Shown here: positions 17,501 to 26,147 of the stretch, one piece after another
Numbering within the stretch: the first letter of the stretch is position 1
How the letters are laid out: every line of letters begins with the position of its first letter
Assembly (NCBI GenBank): GCA_017303395.1
Contig: JAFLBN010000003.1
Location: 124,001-188,000 of the forward strand
Direction of reading: 5' to 3'
Length of the DNA: 64,000 nucleotides
Source: Chitinophagales bacterium
GTDB taxonomy: Bacteria > Bacteroidota > Bacteroidia > Chitinophagales > Chitinophagaceae
Program-made: the position numbers and the translations under genes
Notes under the pieces: model-generated
Seen by the model: only the letters and a program-made list of their open reading frames with translations
Databases searched by the model: none
Told to the model about the DNA's origin: nothing

Positions 17501-18055
17501 CTAAAGTATTTCACTGATTTCTCCGCAGGTCATCATTTGTTCTCCGAAATACGGATTACGAATAGATGATTGCCTGCTGAGCCAATAAGCTCCGCTATTC
17601 TTTCTGGCCATAGGACAATAGTCAACATATAGCTTTCCTGCTCTTAATCCAGTTTGCTTGACCAAGGCAATAACAGATCCACTGAGTGCAGCAAAAGCTT
17701 CACGTTGTTCGTCTATATTACTGGTTGCTGTTATTGCTCCAGCCTTGTCAGCAATATCTGTGCCACCTAATAACTGACTTGCTCCAGCTTCCACTGCATT
17801 GCTGGCAATCCTTGCCTCCTTACTGTTTCCGGATATCAATGCTTGCGTCAATAATTCATATTGTTCATATACTGCTAGAAGTTGATCATTCTGCATTTTC
17901 ATAGCTGGCTCCAACTGGGTAATAGAGGAAGGAGATTGCTCATTTGACACCTTTTCGTCTGTGTATTGTTTTGCATTATTACATGCTGCCAACATTAATG
18001 TCAGCATACAAACCGCTATAGATTTACTAACTAATTGTTTCATATTAATGTTCAT
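17501..18055 (-). CDS. DUF3347 domain lipoprotein (second copy)
   Basis: A 184-residue lipoprotein with signal MKQLVSKSIAVCMLTLMLAAC; the Met five codons in is an equally good start. The helical core and the C-terminal LYVDYCPMARKNSGAYWLS and QMMTCGEISEIL repeat the conserved Cys-Pro-Met and Met-x-x-Cys-Gly motifs of the copy at 14751. It lies seven bases after the adaptor gene at 18063 and 60 bases before copB. The likely role is periplasmic copper binding or hand-off to the RND pump. Confidence 0.82.
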   Translation of the reverse strand: MNINMKQLVSKSIAVCMLTLMLAACNNAKQYTDEKVSNEQSPSSITQLEPAMKMQNDQLLAVYEQYELLTQALISGNSKEARIASNAVEAGASQLLGGTDIADKAGAITATSNIDEQREAFAALSGSVIALVKQTGLRAGKLYVDYCPMARKNSGAYWLSRQSSIRNPYFGEQMMTCGEISEIL

Positions 18056-18062
18056 TTTTGTT

Positions 18063-19274
18063 TTACATGCCCGTCATGGGGTCTGTACCTTTTTTTAAAA
18101 TATATTCTGAATAGAGTAAATACGCACCACTAACAACCACATTGTCGCCGTTCTGTAGCCCACTTGTTACTTCAATCCGGTCCGCACTTTCCAATCCGGT
18201 CATAACCTTACGAGCAATAAATTTCCCGGATCCTTTTTCAAGCCAAACGTGAGCACCTTTACCGTCTCTGATAACTGCATCGAGTGGCAGGCTCAACACT
18301 GCTTCTTTTGTTTTTGTGGGTAAGAACATATAAATCTGTTGACCAGGCTGCCAGCGGCCATTCGGATTGCTTATACTTCCCCTTACCTGCATCAGCTGTG
18401 CACCGGATTGTAAGGATGGACTGATAAATAAAATCTCCATATTTTGCGTTTCCTGTTCTGCACCCGCAATGACTACTTTTACAGTTTGGCCAATATGGAC
18501 CGTAGACAGGTCTGCAGGATAAATATCTGCTTCGACCCATAAACGACTATAGCTCTCCAGTCGCATAATCCCCCCCCCTTCATTAATGTACTGACCTTCT
18601 GTAACAAACAACTCAGACAATACGCCATCACTGGTTGCGGTATATGTCACAGTAGGACTGGCTTTACCTGCACGCTCCAATTGACTAATCTGGGCATCTG
18701 ACTGATCATATAGGGATAGTTTTTGTTTTGCGGCCATTTGAATTTGCTGAAAACGTTTGTCATCAGGAAATTGCTTTACTTGTTCAACAGCCAGCAGATA
18801 CTCCTGTTGCAGTGCCGCCAATTGTTCGGAATAGATACGATACAAAGGTTGTCCCTTACGAACGTTGACACCGGTTTGTTTAATAAACAATGTTTCAATT
18901 CTACCAGGAACCCTGCTCGATATGACGGTGGTATGTTCAGGGTCGGTCAACAGCCGACCATTAAGCTGCTTGTCAGTGGAGAACATATCTGCTCCTGCTT
19001 TCATCGTTGTAATATTTGCCAACGCGATCTGGCTTTCACCAAGAGTAAGGACGGCATCTTTGTTATTTTTATCAAAGGGCACCAGATCCATACCGCAAAT
19101 AGGACAGCTGCCAGGCTTATCCTGTACGATTTGAGGATGCATCGGACAAGTGTAGGTTTTTCCGGTTACATTAACAGTGCTTTCCTTGTTGCTCTCATTG
19201 CATGCCTGGAACACCAGGATAGGTACCATAGCAATCAGGCAGATCATTTTTAAAAATCGCTTCATTTCCATCAC
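18063..19274 (-). CDS. cusB: CusB-like RND efflux periplasmic adaptor with heavy-metal-binding domain
   Basis: A 403-residue membrane-fusion protein with a lipoprotein-type signal (Cys25). A heavy-metal-binding domain lies at residues 41-66 (YTCPMHPQI, CPICGMDLVP). Next come the hybrid and lipoyl segments (VISSRVPGRIETLF), a helical hairpin with AALQQEYLLAVEQ, and the C-terminal barrel (LQNGDNVVVSGAYLLYSE). It would bridge CusA and CusC in the periplasm. Two adaptor genes lie side by side here, separated by one base, so the pump may use a mixed adaptor ring or the two may be partly redundant. Confidence 0.88.
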   Translation of the reverse strand: MMEMKRFLKMICLIAMVPILVFQACNESNKESTVNVTGKTYTCPMHPQIVQDKPGSCPICGMDLVPFDKNNKDAVLTLGESQIALANITTMKAGADMFSTDKQLNGRLLTDPEHTTVISSRVPGRIETLFIKQTGVNVRKGQPLYRIYSEQLAALQQEYLLAVEQVKQFPDDKRFQQIQMAAKQKLSLYDQSDAQISQLERAGKASPTVTYTATSDGVLSELFVTEGQYINEGGGIMRLESYSRLWVEADIYPADLSTVHIGQTVKVVIAGAEQETQNMEILFISPSLQSGAQLMQVRGSISNPNGRWQPGQQIYMFLPTKTKEAVLSLPLDAVIRDGKGAHVWLEKGSGKFIARKVMTGLESADRIEVTSGLQNGDNVVVSGAYLLYSEYILKKGTDPMTGM

Positions 19275-19275
19275 A

Positions 19276-20598
19276 TTATTGTTGTATGGTGTTTTCTGTT
19301 TTAATAAAGCTTTCGCTATCTACGAGGAAGGCAGCATTTGCAGCAACATCCCAGTTTCCAATATCATCCAAAACCTGTATTAGTTCCCCGGCTTCTACAC
19401 CCGTTTGTATAGGTATTGGTTTATACACGCCAAGCTGCTTTTTGAAAACGACAGATTTGGTGCCCATCTTCCAGACAGCCTTTTTAGGCAGCCACCAACC
19501 TTTAGTATAAACAACCGGCATACTTGCATGCACTAATTGTCCGGGCCGGTAATCGGTAGCAGACAAGTAAACTCTCGCTATAGTGAAATTTAGACCATTT
19601 CTAAAAACAGGTTCAATAAGGCTGATATGAGCAGTTCGCATAGCTGAATCCGCATTAACCGGATAGAATAAAATTTTCTGCCCCAATTTTATATTCGCTG
19701 CAAGTGCGGGTGGAAATGCAAATTCAGCAACCAATGCATCCGCTTTATAAATTGTAAATAGCATTTGGGCTGCATTGACATATTGCCCTTCTCGCAGTAA
19801 TACAGGTGTTATAGAAGAAGAAACAGGTATAGATGGAGGCGGCGTGGCATTATCACCAGCCATATCCATTCCTGCTGCTGCAGGTACTGCTGCAGGTACT
19901 GCTGCAGGCATCACCGCGGCCTGTTTTGAACCAGTTGCTGTTGACTCCAATATATAGCCATCAATTGGGCTATAAACAGGGATCCTGTAATTGATTTTTC
20001 CGGAATGCAATACCTGGCTGATCTGAGCTTGTAGCATCCCTAACAATAGCAATCTTTGTCGTGCACTTTCCAGTAAGGCCGGTTGTTGCTTTGAGATATA
20101 TAGCAATTCCTGTTGGGCTGCAGCCAGCTCCGGTGAATAAACCTCCATCAGTAACTGGCCTTTACGAACTGGCTGGTAATTGTATTTGATAAGCAGACGT
20201 TCAATACGCCCCCCCACGCGGCTTGCAATACCGTTGCGATTTCTGCTATCATAAGCGATCACACCATTAATTTCACTGGTATATATCTTAACGCCGGTTT
20301 CTGCTTTGATGGTTGGAATCGAAGCAATGACATGACTGTTCACAGGTTTAGTCATATTTGCAATGCCGCTATCGGGTACCAGTTCGTTGTTGGATTTTTT
20401 TAATACCAGGTCCATACCACAGATAGGACACTTCCCTGGCTCATCTTTGATGATCTGCGGATGCATAGGACAGGTATATTGCTGCCCCTTCAAATGTTCA
20501 TGCTGGCTTTTCTGCGTCTTATCTCCTGTGCAGGCGATAAGACCTGACAGCGTGAGCAATACGTAAAGAAGTACTTTAACGATATAATTGTTTTTCAT
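19276..20598 (-). CDS. CusB-like RND efflux periplasmic adaptor (second copy)
   Basis: A 440-residue adaptor with a lipoprotein signal (Cys23) and a heavy-metal-binding domain at residues 41-66 (YTCPMHPQI, CPICGMDLVL). It has the usual lipoyl part (RVGGRIERLLIKYN) and helical hairpin (AAAQQELLYISKQQP). A Pro-Ala repeat (three PAAV or PAAA units around residue 230) followed by AGMDMAGDN inserts into the lipoyl half and adds methionines. The gene overlaps the TolC-like gene upstream by 23 bases and ends one base before the next adaptor, so translation is coupled. The insert is not usual for the family. Confidence 0.86.
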   Translation of the reverse strand: MKNNYIVKVLLYVLLTLSGLIACTGDKTQKSQHEHLKGQQYTCPMHPQIIKDEPGKCPICGMDLVLKKSNNELVPDSGIANMTKPVNSHVIASIPTIKAETGVKIYTSEINGVIAYDSRNRNGIASRVGGRIERLLIKYNYQPVRKGQLLMEVYSPELAAAQQELLYISKQQPALLESARQRLLLLGMLQAQISQVLHSGKINYRIPVYSPIDGYILESTATGSKQAAVMPAAVPAAVPAAAGMDMAGDNATPPPSIPVSSSITPVLLREGQYVNAAQMLFTIYKADALVAEFAFPPALAANIKLGQKILFYPVNADSAMRTAHISLIEPVFRNGLNFTIARVYLSATDYRPGQLVHASMPVVYTKGWWLPKKAVWKMGTKSVVFKKQLGVYKPIPIQTGVEAGELIQVLDDIGNWDVAANAAFLVDSESFIKTENTIQQ

Positions 20599-21847
20599 AT
20601 TCTACTATCATTTCATAAAGTTTCAACTGTTCATCCAAAACGCTGGTCTGCATCATGGTTAAAGCTTCCCATGAGTCTATCACATTTGATAAAGTGAGTT
20701 TGTTTTCCTGGTAATTGAGAAAATTTGCGTCTAGGGTTTGTTGCAAGGCAGGGATAATTTTTTGCTGCATGGCATCAATACGTGTTTGCATGCTTTGTAT
20801 TTCATACTGCATGCCGTAAAGCATACCCTGGCTTTCCCGAATCATGGCCGTTCGTTCTTTTTCCATTGCCTGTACATTGTATTGCATCGAACGAATGCCG
20901 GAACTGTACATTCTTGATGACCAGGGTGCGATGGGAATACTGATCATGCCCATTACACTGTAGGCATTCGGCATCATCTTGCCGAATGGCGCCATGTGGT
21001 CATAACGAATTTTAAAATCTGGAGCTTTTTCTCGTTTCATGCTTTTGATATTCAATTGCATGGAATGAATGCTTTCATCCATCTTTAGGATATCCTTTCG
21101 TGATGATGCAAGAGAGATGCTATCATAAGATAAAGCTGCAACGAATGCAGGATGGTAGGAGCTATCAATGTTGAAGACATTGTTAACCGGTTCGTTCATC
21201 AAACTGTTTAGCCATGCCCGGGATTTAGCGATTAATCCTTGCTGCATGATAATCATGTTATTATTCTCTTCTATTTTTGCAGTCGCTTTAAAAACACCAC
21301 TGAGCTGTGACTGATTATAGGGGTATCGGAGTTCTTCTATTTTCTTCATCGTTACCATGATCTTTTCACTTTCCCTGAGCACGGCAATACGTTGTCTTGC
21401 AATAAGCCAATTAAAATAGAGGCGACGAGTCTGTGCTTTGAAATCGTTCAGTGTAACAGCTCTACCTGCACGTTCAACATTACCCAAAGAAGCAATGTAT
21501 TGTCTTTTTGCTTTCAGTTTAGCTGGGTTAGGAATTTGTTGTTCGAGTTCCAACATCATGCTGCCCTTATCCCTTTCATCCATAATTTCCTGCCCGGGGT
21601 AAGGAGTCATAAATGTTCCAACGCCTACCATAGGTGCCATCCAAGCCGTAGCAGCATCCGCACTATATCTGTACCCTTCTGCTTTCAATTCATAAGATTG
21701 AAGCAAAATATTATTTCTACTTACACGTTGAATAATTGTATCCAGCGATAATAGCGGTTCATCCTGAGCCTTCACCTGTGACGGGAATACCAGCAATGAC
21801 ATCAGCACATATCTAATGATGAATCTCATGAATCTCGAGTTTTCCAT
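20576..21847 (-). CDS. TolC/CusC-like outer membrane efflux protein
   Basis: A 423-residue outer-membrane channel protein. A signal peptide follows the start (IIRYVLMSLLVFPSQVKA). The helical barrel is made from two repeats, visible as PNPAKLKAKRQYIASLGNVER and, later, QTLDANFLNYQENKLTLS. These are the paired alpha-helices of TolC family tunnels. The start overlaps the end of cusA by 35 bases; a second Met six codons in would shorten the overlap. It is the outer exit duct for the CusA pump. Met-rich helices (MQSTRIDAMQQK region) are in line with a metal substrate. Confidence 0.85.
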   Translation of the reverse strand: MENSRFMRFIIRYVLMSLLVFPSQVKAQDEPLLSLDTIIQRVSRNNILLQSYELKAEGYRYSADAATAWMAPMVGVGTFMTPYPGQEIMDERDKGSMMLELEQQIPNPAKLKAKRQYIASLGNVERAGRAVTLNDFKAQTRRLYFNWLIARQRIAVLRESEKIMVTMKKIEELRYPYNQSQLSGVFKATAKIEENNNMIIMQQGLIAKSRAWLNSLMNEPVNNVFNIDSSYHPAFVAALSYDSISLASSRKDILKMDESIHSMQLNIKSMKREKAPDFKIRYDHMAPFGKMMPNAYSVMGMISIPIAPWSSRMYSSGIRSMQYNVQAMEKERTAMIRESQGMLYGMQYEIQSMQTRIDAMQQKIIPALQQTLDANFLNYQENKLTLSNVIDSWEALTMMQTSVLDEQLKLYEMIVEYEKQLYR

Positions 21848-23747
21848 ACTTACGTAATTCGTATTCTTTTGACATTAAAAATATCAGCGGCGTCACCAAT
21901 AAAATATGAGTAGATGAGGTAAGCACGCCACCAATCATTGGCAGGACGATTGGTTTCATTACATCTGTTCCGACACCATTCGCCCAGAGTACGGGAACAA
22001 GACCAAAAAGTGATACACAGACGGTCATCAGTTTGGGGCGCAGGCGTTTTGCAGCACCATGAATTACATATATCCGCAAATCGTCCCGTGTTATGGTAGC
22101 GGAGGAATTACCTTTTATTTTGACTAATTGCTGCATGGCATCGTTGAGATATATCACCATGACAATGCCGGTTTCTACTGCGATACCGAACAAGGCAATG
22201 AACCCAACCGCTACAGCTACGGACAAATTGACGTTCCAGAAATAAATCATGTATGCCCCACCAATCAAAGCAAATGGAACAGTAATCAGGCTGAGAAAAG
22301 CTTCTCTAATTGAACGGAATGCAAAATATAGAGAGAAAAATATAATAAATAACACCACAGGAGCGATCCACATCAATGTTTTCTGTCCACGGATAAGGTT
22401 TTCATACTGACCGCTCCATTCCACATAGTAGCCTTGCGGGATTACTCCTTGTGCATGGCTCATTTTATTGATCGCTTCACTAACGGTACTACCAAGATCA
22501 CGACCTCGGACATTAAATAAAACTGCACCTCGTAACATTGCATTTTCGGAAGCGATCATTGGCGGCCCATCCACAAAATGCACATCTGCCACAGCTGATA
22601 AGGGGACCTCACCGAAAGCCGCAGACATGATCGGGATGCGTTCAATACGCGCAATATTATTGCGGTAATCCTGACCCAGGCGAACACTAATAGAAAAACG
22701 TTGACGACCTTCGATCGTATTGCCGATGGGTGCCCCGCCTATCGCTGATTCTACCGTCTGATTTACGTCATCAACATTCAGACCATAGCGCGCCAATTCA
22801 TCTCGACGCACATCAATGTTTAAATACTTGCCTCCAGTTACCGGCTCAACATAGAGATCCATAATCCCCTTCGTGCCTTCGAGCGTTTTTTTCACACGTT
22901 CAGAAACAGCTGCTATTGTATCAAGATTCTGACCATACACCTTAACACCTACATCCGTACGAATACCTGTTGCCAGCATGTTGATGCGATTGATAATAGG
23001 CTGTGTCCAGCCATTTACGACCCCTGGTATCTGAAGCTTTCCATCCAGTTCATTGATAATGTCCTTTTTAGTAATACCCTTACGCCACTGACTTTTAGGC
23101 TTGAGCATGATAATAGTTTCTATCATGCTGATTGGTGAATTATCTGTCGCAGTACTCGCACGTCCGGCTTTACCTAAGACCTTATCTACTTCAGGTACTG
23201 ATTTGATGATCTTATCCTGAATCTGTAATATGCGCTTTGCCTCGGCATTGGAAATATCCGGAAGTGTAACAGGCATAAACAAAATGCTTTGTTCATCCAA
23301 TGGTGGCATAAATTCACTGCCAAGGCTTTTAAGTAATGGTATAGTAATCACCAAAGCGATGATATTGATAGCAATGGTGGTTTTACGCCAACGCAAGACC
23401 AATTTGATGATAGGTTCATATATACGTTCCAGCACTCTATTTACCGGGTTATCATGATCAGGCCTGAACCTGCCTTTCATAAAAAAGGAAATCAGTACAG
23501 GTGCAAGCGTGATTACCAGTAAGGCATCCACAATCATAATGAAGGTTTTCGTGAATGCGAGTGGGTGGAATAATTTACCCTCCTGTCCTGTAAGAAGAAA
23601 TACAGGTAGAAAAGAAGTAATTATAATAATGGTAGCAAAAAACACACCACGGGACACTTGTTTGCTAGACCGTTCGATTATCTGCAAACGTTCTTCTTCC
23701 GTGATCCACGATGTAGTTTTCTGACGCCCGTTTTTAAACCATTTCAT
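21813..23747 (-). CDS. cusA: CusA copper/silver RND pump, C-terminal portion (TM5 to TM12)
   Basis: This is the second part of a CusA-type heavy-metal RND permease. The start at 23747 (MKWFKNGRQKTTSW) lies one base after the TAG of the N-terminal part. It covers TM5 (FLPVFLLTGQEGKLF), the second periplasmic half and TM7-TM12. Three Met residues matching the copper-binding methionines of E. coli CusA are kept: in ILFMPVTLP, PISMIETI and RINMLATGI. So the ion path is intact. With the N-terminal part it would make about 1074 residues, near the normal length. It may be a real split, or a frame break caused by one extra base in a T5 run (see findings). Confidence 0.85.
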   Translation of the reverse strand: MKWFKNGRQKTTSWITEEERLQIIERSSKQVSRGVFFATIIIITSFLPVFLLTGQEGKLFHPLAFTKTFIMIVDALLVITLAPVLISFFMKGRFRPDHDNPVNRVLERIYEPIIKLVLRWRKTTIAINIIALVITIPLLKSLGSEFMPPLDEQSILFMPVTLPDISNAEAKRILQIQDKIIKSVPEVDKVLGKAGRASTATDNSPISMIETIIMLKPKSQWRKGITKKDIINELDGKLQIPGVVNGWTQPIINRINMLATGIRTDVGVKVYGQNLDTIAAVSERVKKTLEGTKGIMDLYVEPVTGGKYLNIDVRRDELARYGLNVDDVNQTVESAIGGAPIGNTIEGRQRFSISVRLGQDYRNNIARIERIPIMSAAFGEVPLSAVADVHFVDGPPMIASENAMLRGAVLFNVRGRDLGSTVSEAINKMSHAQGVIPQGYYVEWSGQYENLIRGQKTLMWIAPVVLFIIFFSLYFAFRSIREAFLSLITVPFALIGGAYMIYFWNVNLSVAVAVGFIALFGIAVETGIVMVIYLNDAMQQLVKIKGNSSATITRDDLRIYVIHGAAKRLRPKLMTVCVSLFGLVPVLWANGVGTDVMKPIVLPMIGGVLTSSTHILLVTPLIFLMSKEYELRKYGKLEIHEIHH

Positions 23748-23748
23748 A

Positions 23749-25038
23749 CTACAGTTGTTTTTGTTGTTGTTCCCATTGGGCGTATCGCTCCGCCAGGTGT
23801 TTATATGCGTTCTCACTCATGATGATACCATTATCGACTATGACACCAATTGCCAGTGCAATGCCCGTCAGCGACATAATATTTGATGAGATACCGAAGG
23901 CATTCAGCAGGATAAAACTCGCCGCCAGGGTAATAGGAATCTGTATGATTATACTGAGTGCACTACGCCAGTGAAAAAGAAAGATGATCACGACCAGTGA
24001 CACAACAATCATCTCTTCTATTAGTGTGTGTTTAATCGACTCTACAGACTCTTTAATCAGTTCCCCTCTGTCGTAAACGACATCAAACTTAACACCCTCC
24101 GGAAATCCTTTAGCAACCTCTTTCATTTTCGCCTTGACACGATCAATGACTGCCGCTGCATTTTCACCATAGCGCATTACAACAATACCGCCTACGCGTT
24201 CACCGGTGCCATTTTGATCGAATATGCCTAAACGGGTTTCCCCAGTCATCTGCACAGTCGCTATATCAGCAACGCGCACAGGAATACTGTTTTGTGTTTT
24301 GACTGTTATGTTCTCTATCTCAGCAAGTGATTTGAGGTATCCTGATGTTTTAATGATATAACCGATATCACTCATTTCAAATTTGCGACCTCCGGACTCA
24401 TTATTGTTAGCCCTGACCGCTCCTATCACTTCTGGTATCGTGAGTCTGTAATACAATAATTTATTTGGGTCTACTGTAATCTGGTATTGTTTCTGAAAGC
24501 CCCCAAATGAGGCGATTTCACTAACCCCCTCTACATTCTGCAAAGCGAATTTCACATACCAGTCCTGAAGTGCTCTTTGCTCACCCAGATCCAGATTAGG
24601 TGCATCCAATGTATACCAGAGAACATGACCCACGCCAGTACCGTCTGGTCCGAGTTGCGGCGTCACACCTGTTGGCAAAGTTCGGGAAACGGTACTAAGC
24701 CTTTCCAATACTCTTTCCCGTGCCCAATATATATCTACATTATCGTTGAAAATAATATAGATGAAACTCATCCCGAACATCGACGTGCCACGCACATATT
24801 TGATCTTCGGCAGTCCCTGCAGATTGGTCACTAATGGGTAAGTAATCTGGTCTTCTATCAACTGCGGACCACGGCCCATCCACTCGGTAAATACAATTAC
24901 CTGGTTTTCTGATAAATCCGGGATAGCATCAATCGGGTTCTTCTGAACTGAAAATACGCCCCAAACGAATAAAGCAGATGCTAATGCCAGCACGATAAAC
25001 CGGTTACGTAGCGACCATTCAATGATCCGATGTACCAT
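23749..25038 (-). CDS. cusA: CusA copper/silver RND pump, N-terminal portion (TM1 to TM4)
   Basis: The first 429 residues of a CusA permease: TM1 (NRFIVLALASALFVWG), the first periplasmic half with YVRGTSMFGMSFIYI and LGPDGTGVGHVLWYTL, and TM2-TM4. TM4 (GIALAIGVIVDNGIIMSENA) holds the Asp used for proton relay. The reading frame stops with TAG at 23749, in the cytoplasmic loop between TM4 and TM5, where other CusA proteins continue. The next frame opens one base later. Removing one base from the T5 run at 23758-23762 would join both parts in one frame. It follows the HMA protein gene by 70 bases. Confidence 0.88.
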   Translation of the reverse strand: MVHRIIEWSLRNRFIVLALASALFVWGVFSVQKNPIDAIPDLSENQVIVFTEWMGRGPQLIEDQITYPLVTNLQGLPKIKYVRGTSMFGMSFIYIIFNDNVDIYWARERVLERLSTVSRTLPTGVTPQLGPDGTGVGHVLWYTLDAPNLDLGEQRALQDWYVKFALQNVEGVSEIASFGGFQKQYQITVDPNKLLYYRLTIPEVIGAVRANNNESGGRKFEMSDIGYIIKTSGYLKSLAEIENITVKTQNSIPVRVADIATVQMTGETRLGIFDQNGTGERVGGIVVMRYGENAAAVIDRVKAKMKEVAKGFPEGVKFDVVYDRGELIKESVESIKHTLIEEMIVVSLVVIIFLFHWRSALSIIIQIPITLAASFILLNAFGISSNIMSLTGIALAIGVIVDNGIIMSENAYKHLAERYAQWEQQQKQL

Positions 25039-25108
25039 AAATTATTGTTTAAGCTGTCATAGCAGATACCTGCTATGACAGCGATTTCAAATCTTGAAAT
25101 TTAGTGAC

Positions 25109-25486
25109 TTAATGCTGGTGCTGATGTTGATGAGCTGGTTCCTGTTTATTGTCACCACGCTCATATTTACAACAAGAAGGCAACTTATTATATGCAGCAT
25201 CATCTGCTTTCTGTGTACCTGCATCATAACCAGCTGCTGCAACACTTTTCTGTACTTTCTCTATAGTAGTCTCTTCCGGATTATACGTAAGTGTTAATTC
25301 TTTGGTGTCAACATCCCAGACTGCTTTTTCCACGCCCTTTACACGGGCTGCTTTTTCAATTGTCTTTTTACACATTTCACAATTGCCACCTACGTGGAAC
25401 TTCTCAGTTTTATCACCGTGAGCAAAAACTGAAAACGTGCCTAATAGGCAAATCATTACCGTCAATAAAAAAATTAGTTTTTTCAT
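25109..25486 (-). CDS. Periplasmic HMA-domain metal-binding protein
   Basis: A 125-residue protein with signal peptide (MKKLIFLLTVMICLLGTFSVFA) and one HMA (ferredoxin-like) domain. The metal site is GGNCEMCKKTIEKAA, Cys36 and Cys39. The C-terminus adds SCCKYERG and a His tail (HQHQHQH), so there are three possible metal sites. HMA proteins are mostly cytosolic, but exported ones are common in Bacteroidota copper operons. It is the first gene of the large operon that continues with cusA, and could shuttle copper to the pump. Confidence 0.85.
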   Translation of the reverse strand: MKKLIFLLTVMICLLGTFSVFAHGDKTEKFHVGGNCEMCKKTIEKAARVKGVEKAVWDVDTKELTLTYNPEETTIEKVQKSVAAAGYDAGTQKADDAAYNKLPSCCKYERGDNKQEPAHQHQHQH

Positions 25487-25623
25487 TTTTAAAACATTTT
25501 AAAGGTTATTGTTATTATAAAATCCAGTGATTAATTCCCCATTTTACTACGCAGAGCTATAAATAGCGGCTACGCTTATAGCAACGAAATGGAAGTGAGG
25601 GATATGCCAATACTCATTGGCAT

Positions 25624-25669
25624 AAAAAAGTGCAATACAAAAACTACCTACGGCAGTTTTGTATTGCAC
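25624..25669 (-). terminator. Rho-independent terminator after the HYC_CC_PP gene
   Basis: On the minus strand GTGCAATACAAAACT pairs with AGTTTTTGTATTGCAC around a 9-base loop, and TTTTTT follows. It lies 15 bases after the stop at 25685 and separates this gene from the copper operon that starts at 25486. Confidence 0.85.
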
Positions 25670-25684
25670 ACGTCATAAAAGATA

Positions 25685-26089
25685 TCAGATACGAAGGTTG
25701 TGGGTACGAATGTATATGGGCACTTCCGATATCATTTCGGGTGGTGCATTTGCCTTGGCGGAATAACTGATGTGGTATTCAGGCAGATATACAACCTGGG
25801 GGATGATAACCTCTGATGTCGGCAAATAATCTAGCGAAAAAGCTTTCGCGATATATGTTTTGGTGAGTAGTTGATCTGAAGAGCTTTTAAAAACTTTATG
25901 CTCGTCCTTGCAGCAGCCATTCTTAGAAGATACTTTCTTCATACCACAATGATCGCAGTGGTGATTATCTTCCTGTTCCAGGAAACTGGCGCCAACCATC
26001 TGCCCCATACAATAGTGGATATGTATTGTTACCCCTATGCTCAGGCAGAGGTAAGATACAGCGATTACTAATGTAAGTAGGCGTTTCAT
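25685..26089 (-). CDS. HYC_CC_PP family small exported protein (copy 1)
   Basis: A 134-residue exported protein. After a hydrophobic N-terminus come HIHYCMGQMVG, a DHCGMKK motif, GCCKDEHKV and, near the end, NAPPEMISEVPIYIRTHNL. These give the HYC, CC and PP signatures of a Bacteroidota family without known function. It is common near copper-resistance genes, and its His, Cys and Met clusters suggest metal binding. Two paralogues are in this window, at 40912 and 44461. It has its own terminator, so it is probably a single-gene unit. Confidence 0.82.
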   Translation of the reverse strand: MKRLLTLVIAVSYLCLSIGVTIHIHYCMGQMVGASFLEQEDNHHCDHCGMKKVSSKNGCCKDEHKVFKSSSDQLLTKTYIAKAFSLDYLPTSEVIIPQVVYLPEYHISYSAKANAPPEMISEVPIYIRTHNLRI

Positions 26090-26147
26090 TGCACAATAAA
26101 ATTAGTGCTTTTTTTAATTTATTTAAAGAAAAAAAGCTAAAAAACCG

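Noticed and set aside
19860..19915. Short tandem repeat (GCTGCAGGTACT units)
   Set aside because: It is coding and in frame in the second CusB-like adaptor, where it gives the Pro-Ala repeat; not a CRISPR or intergenic repeat.
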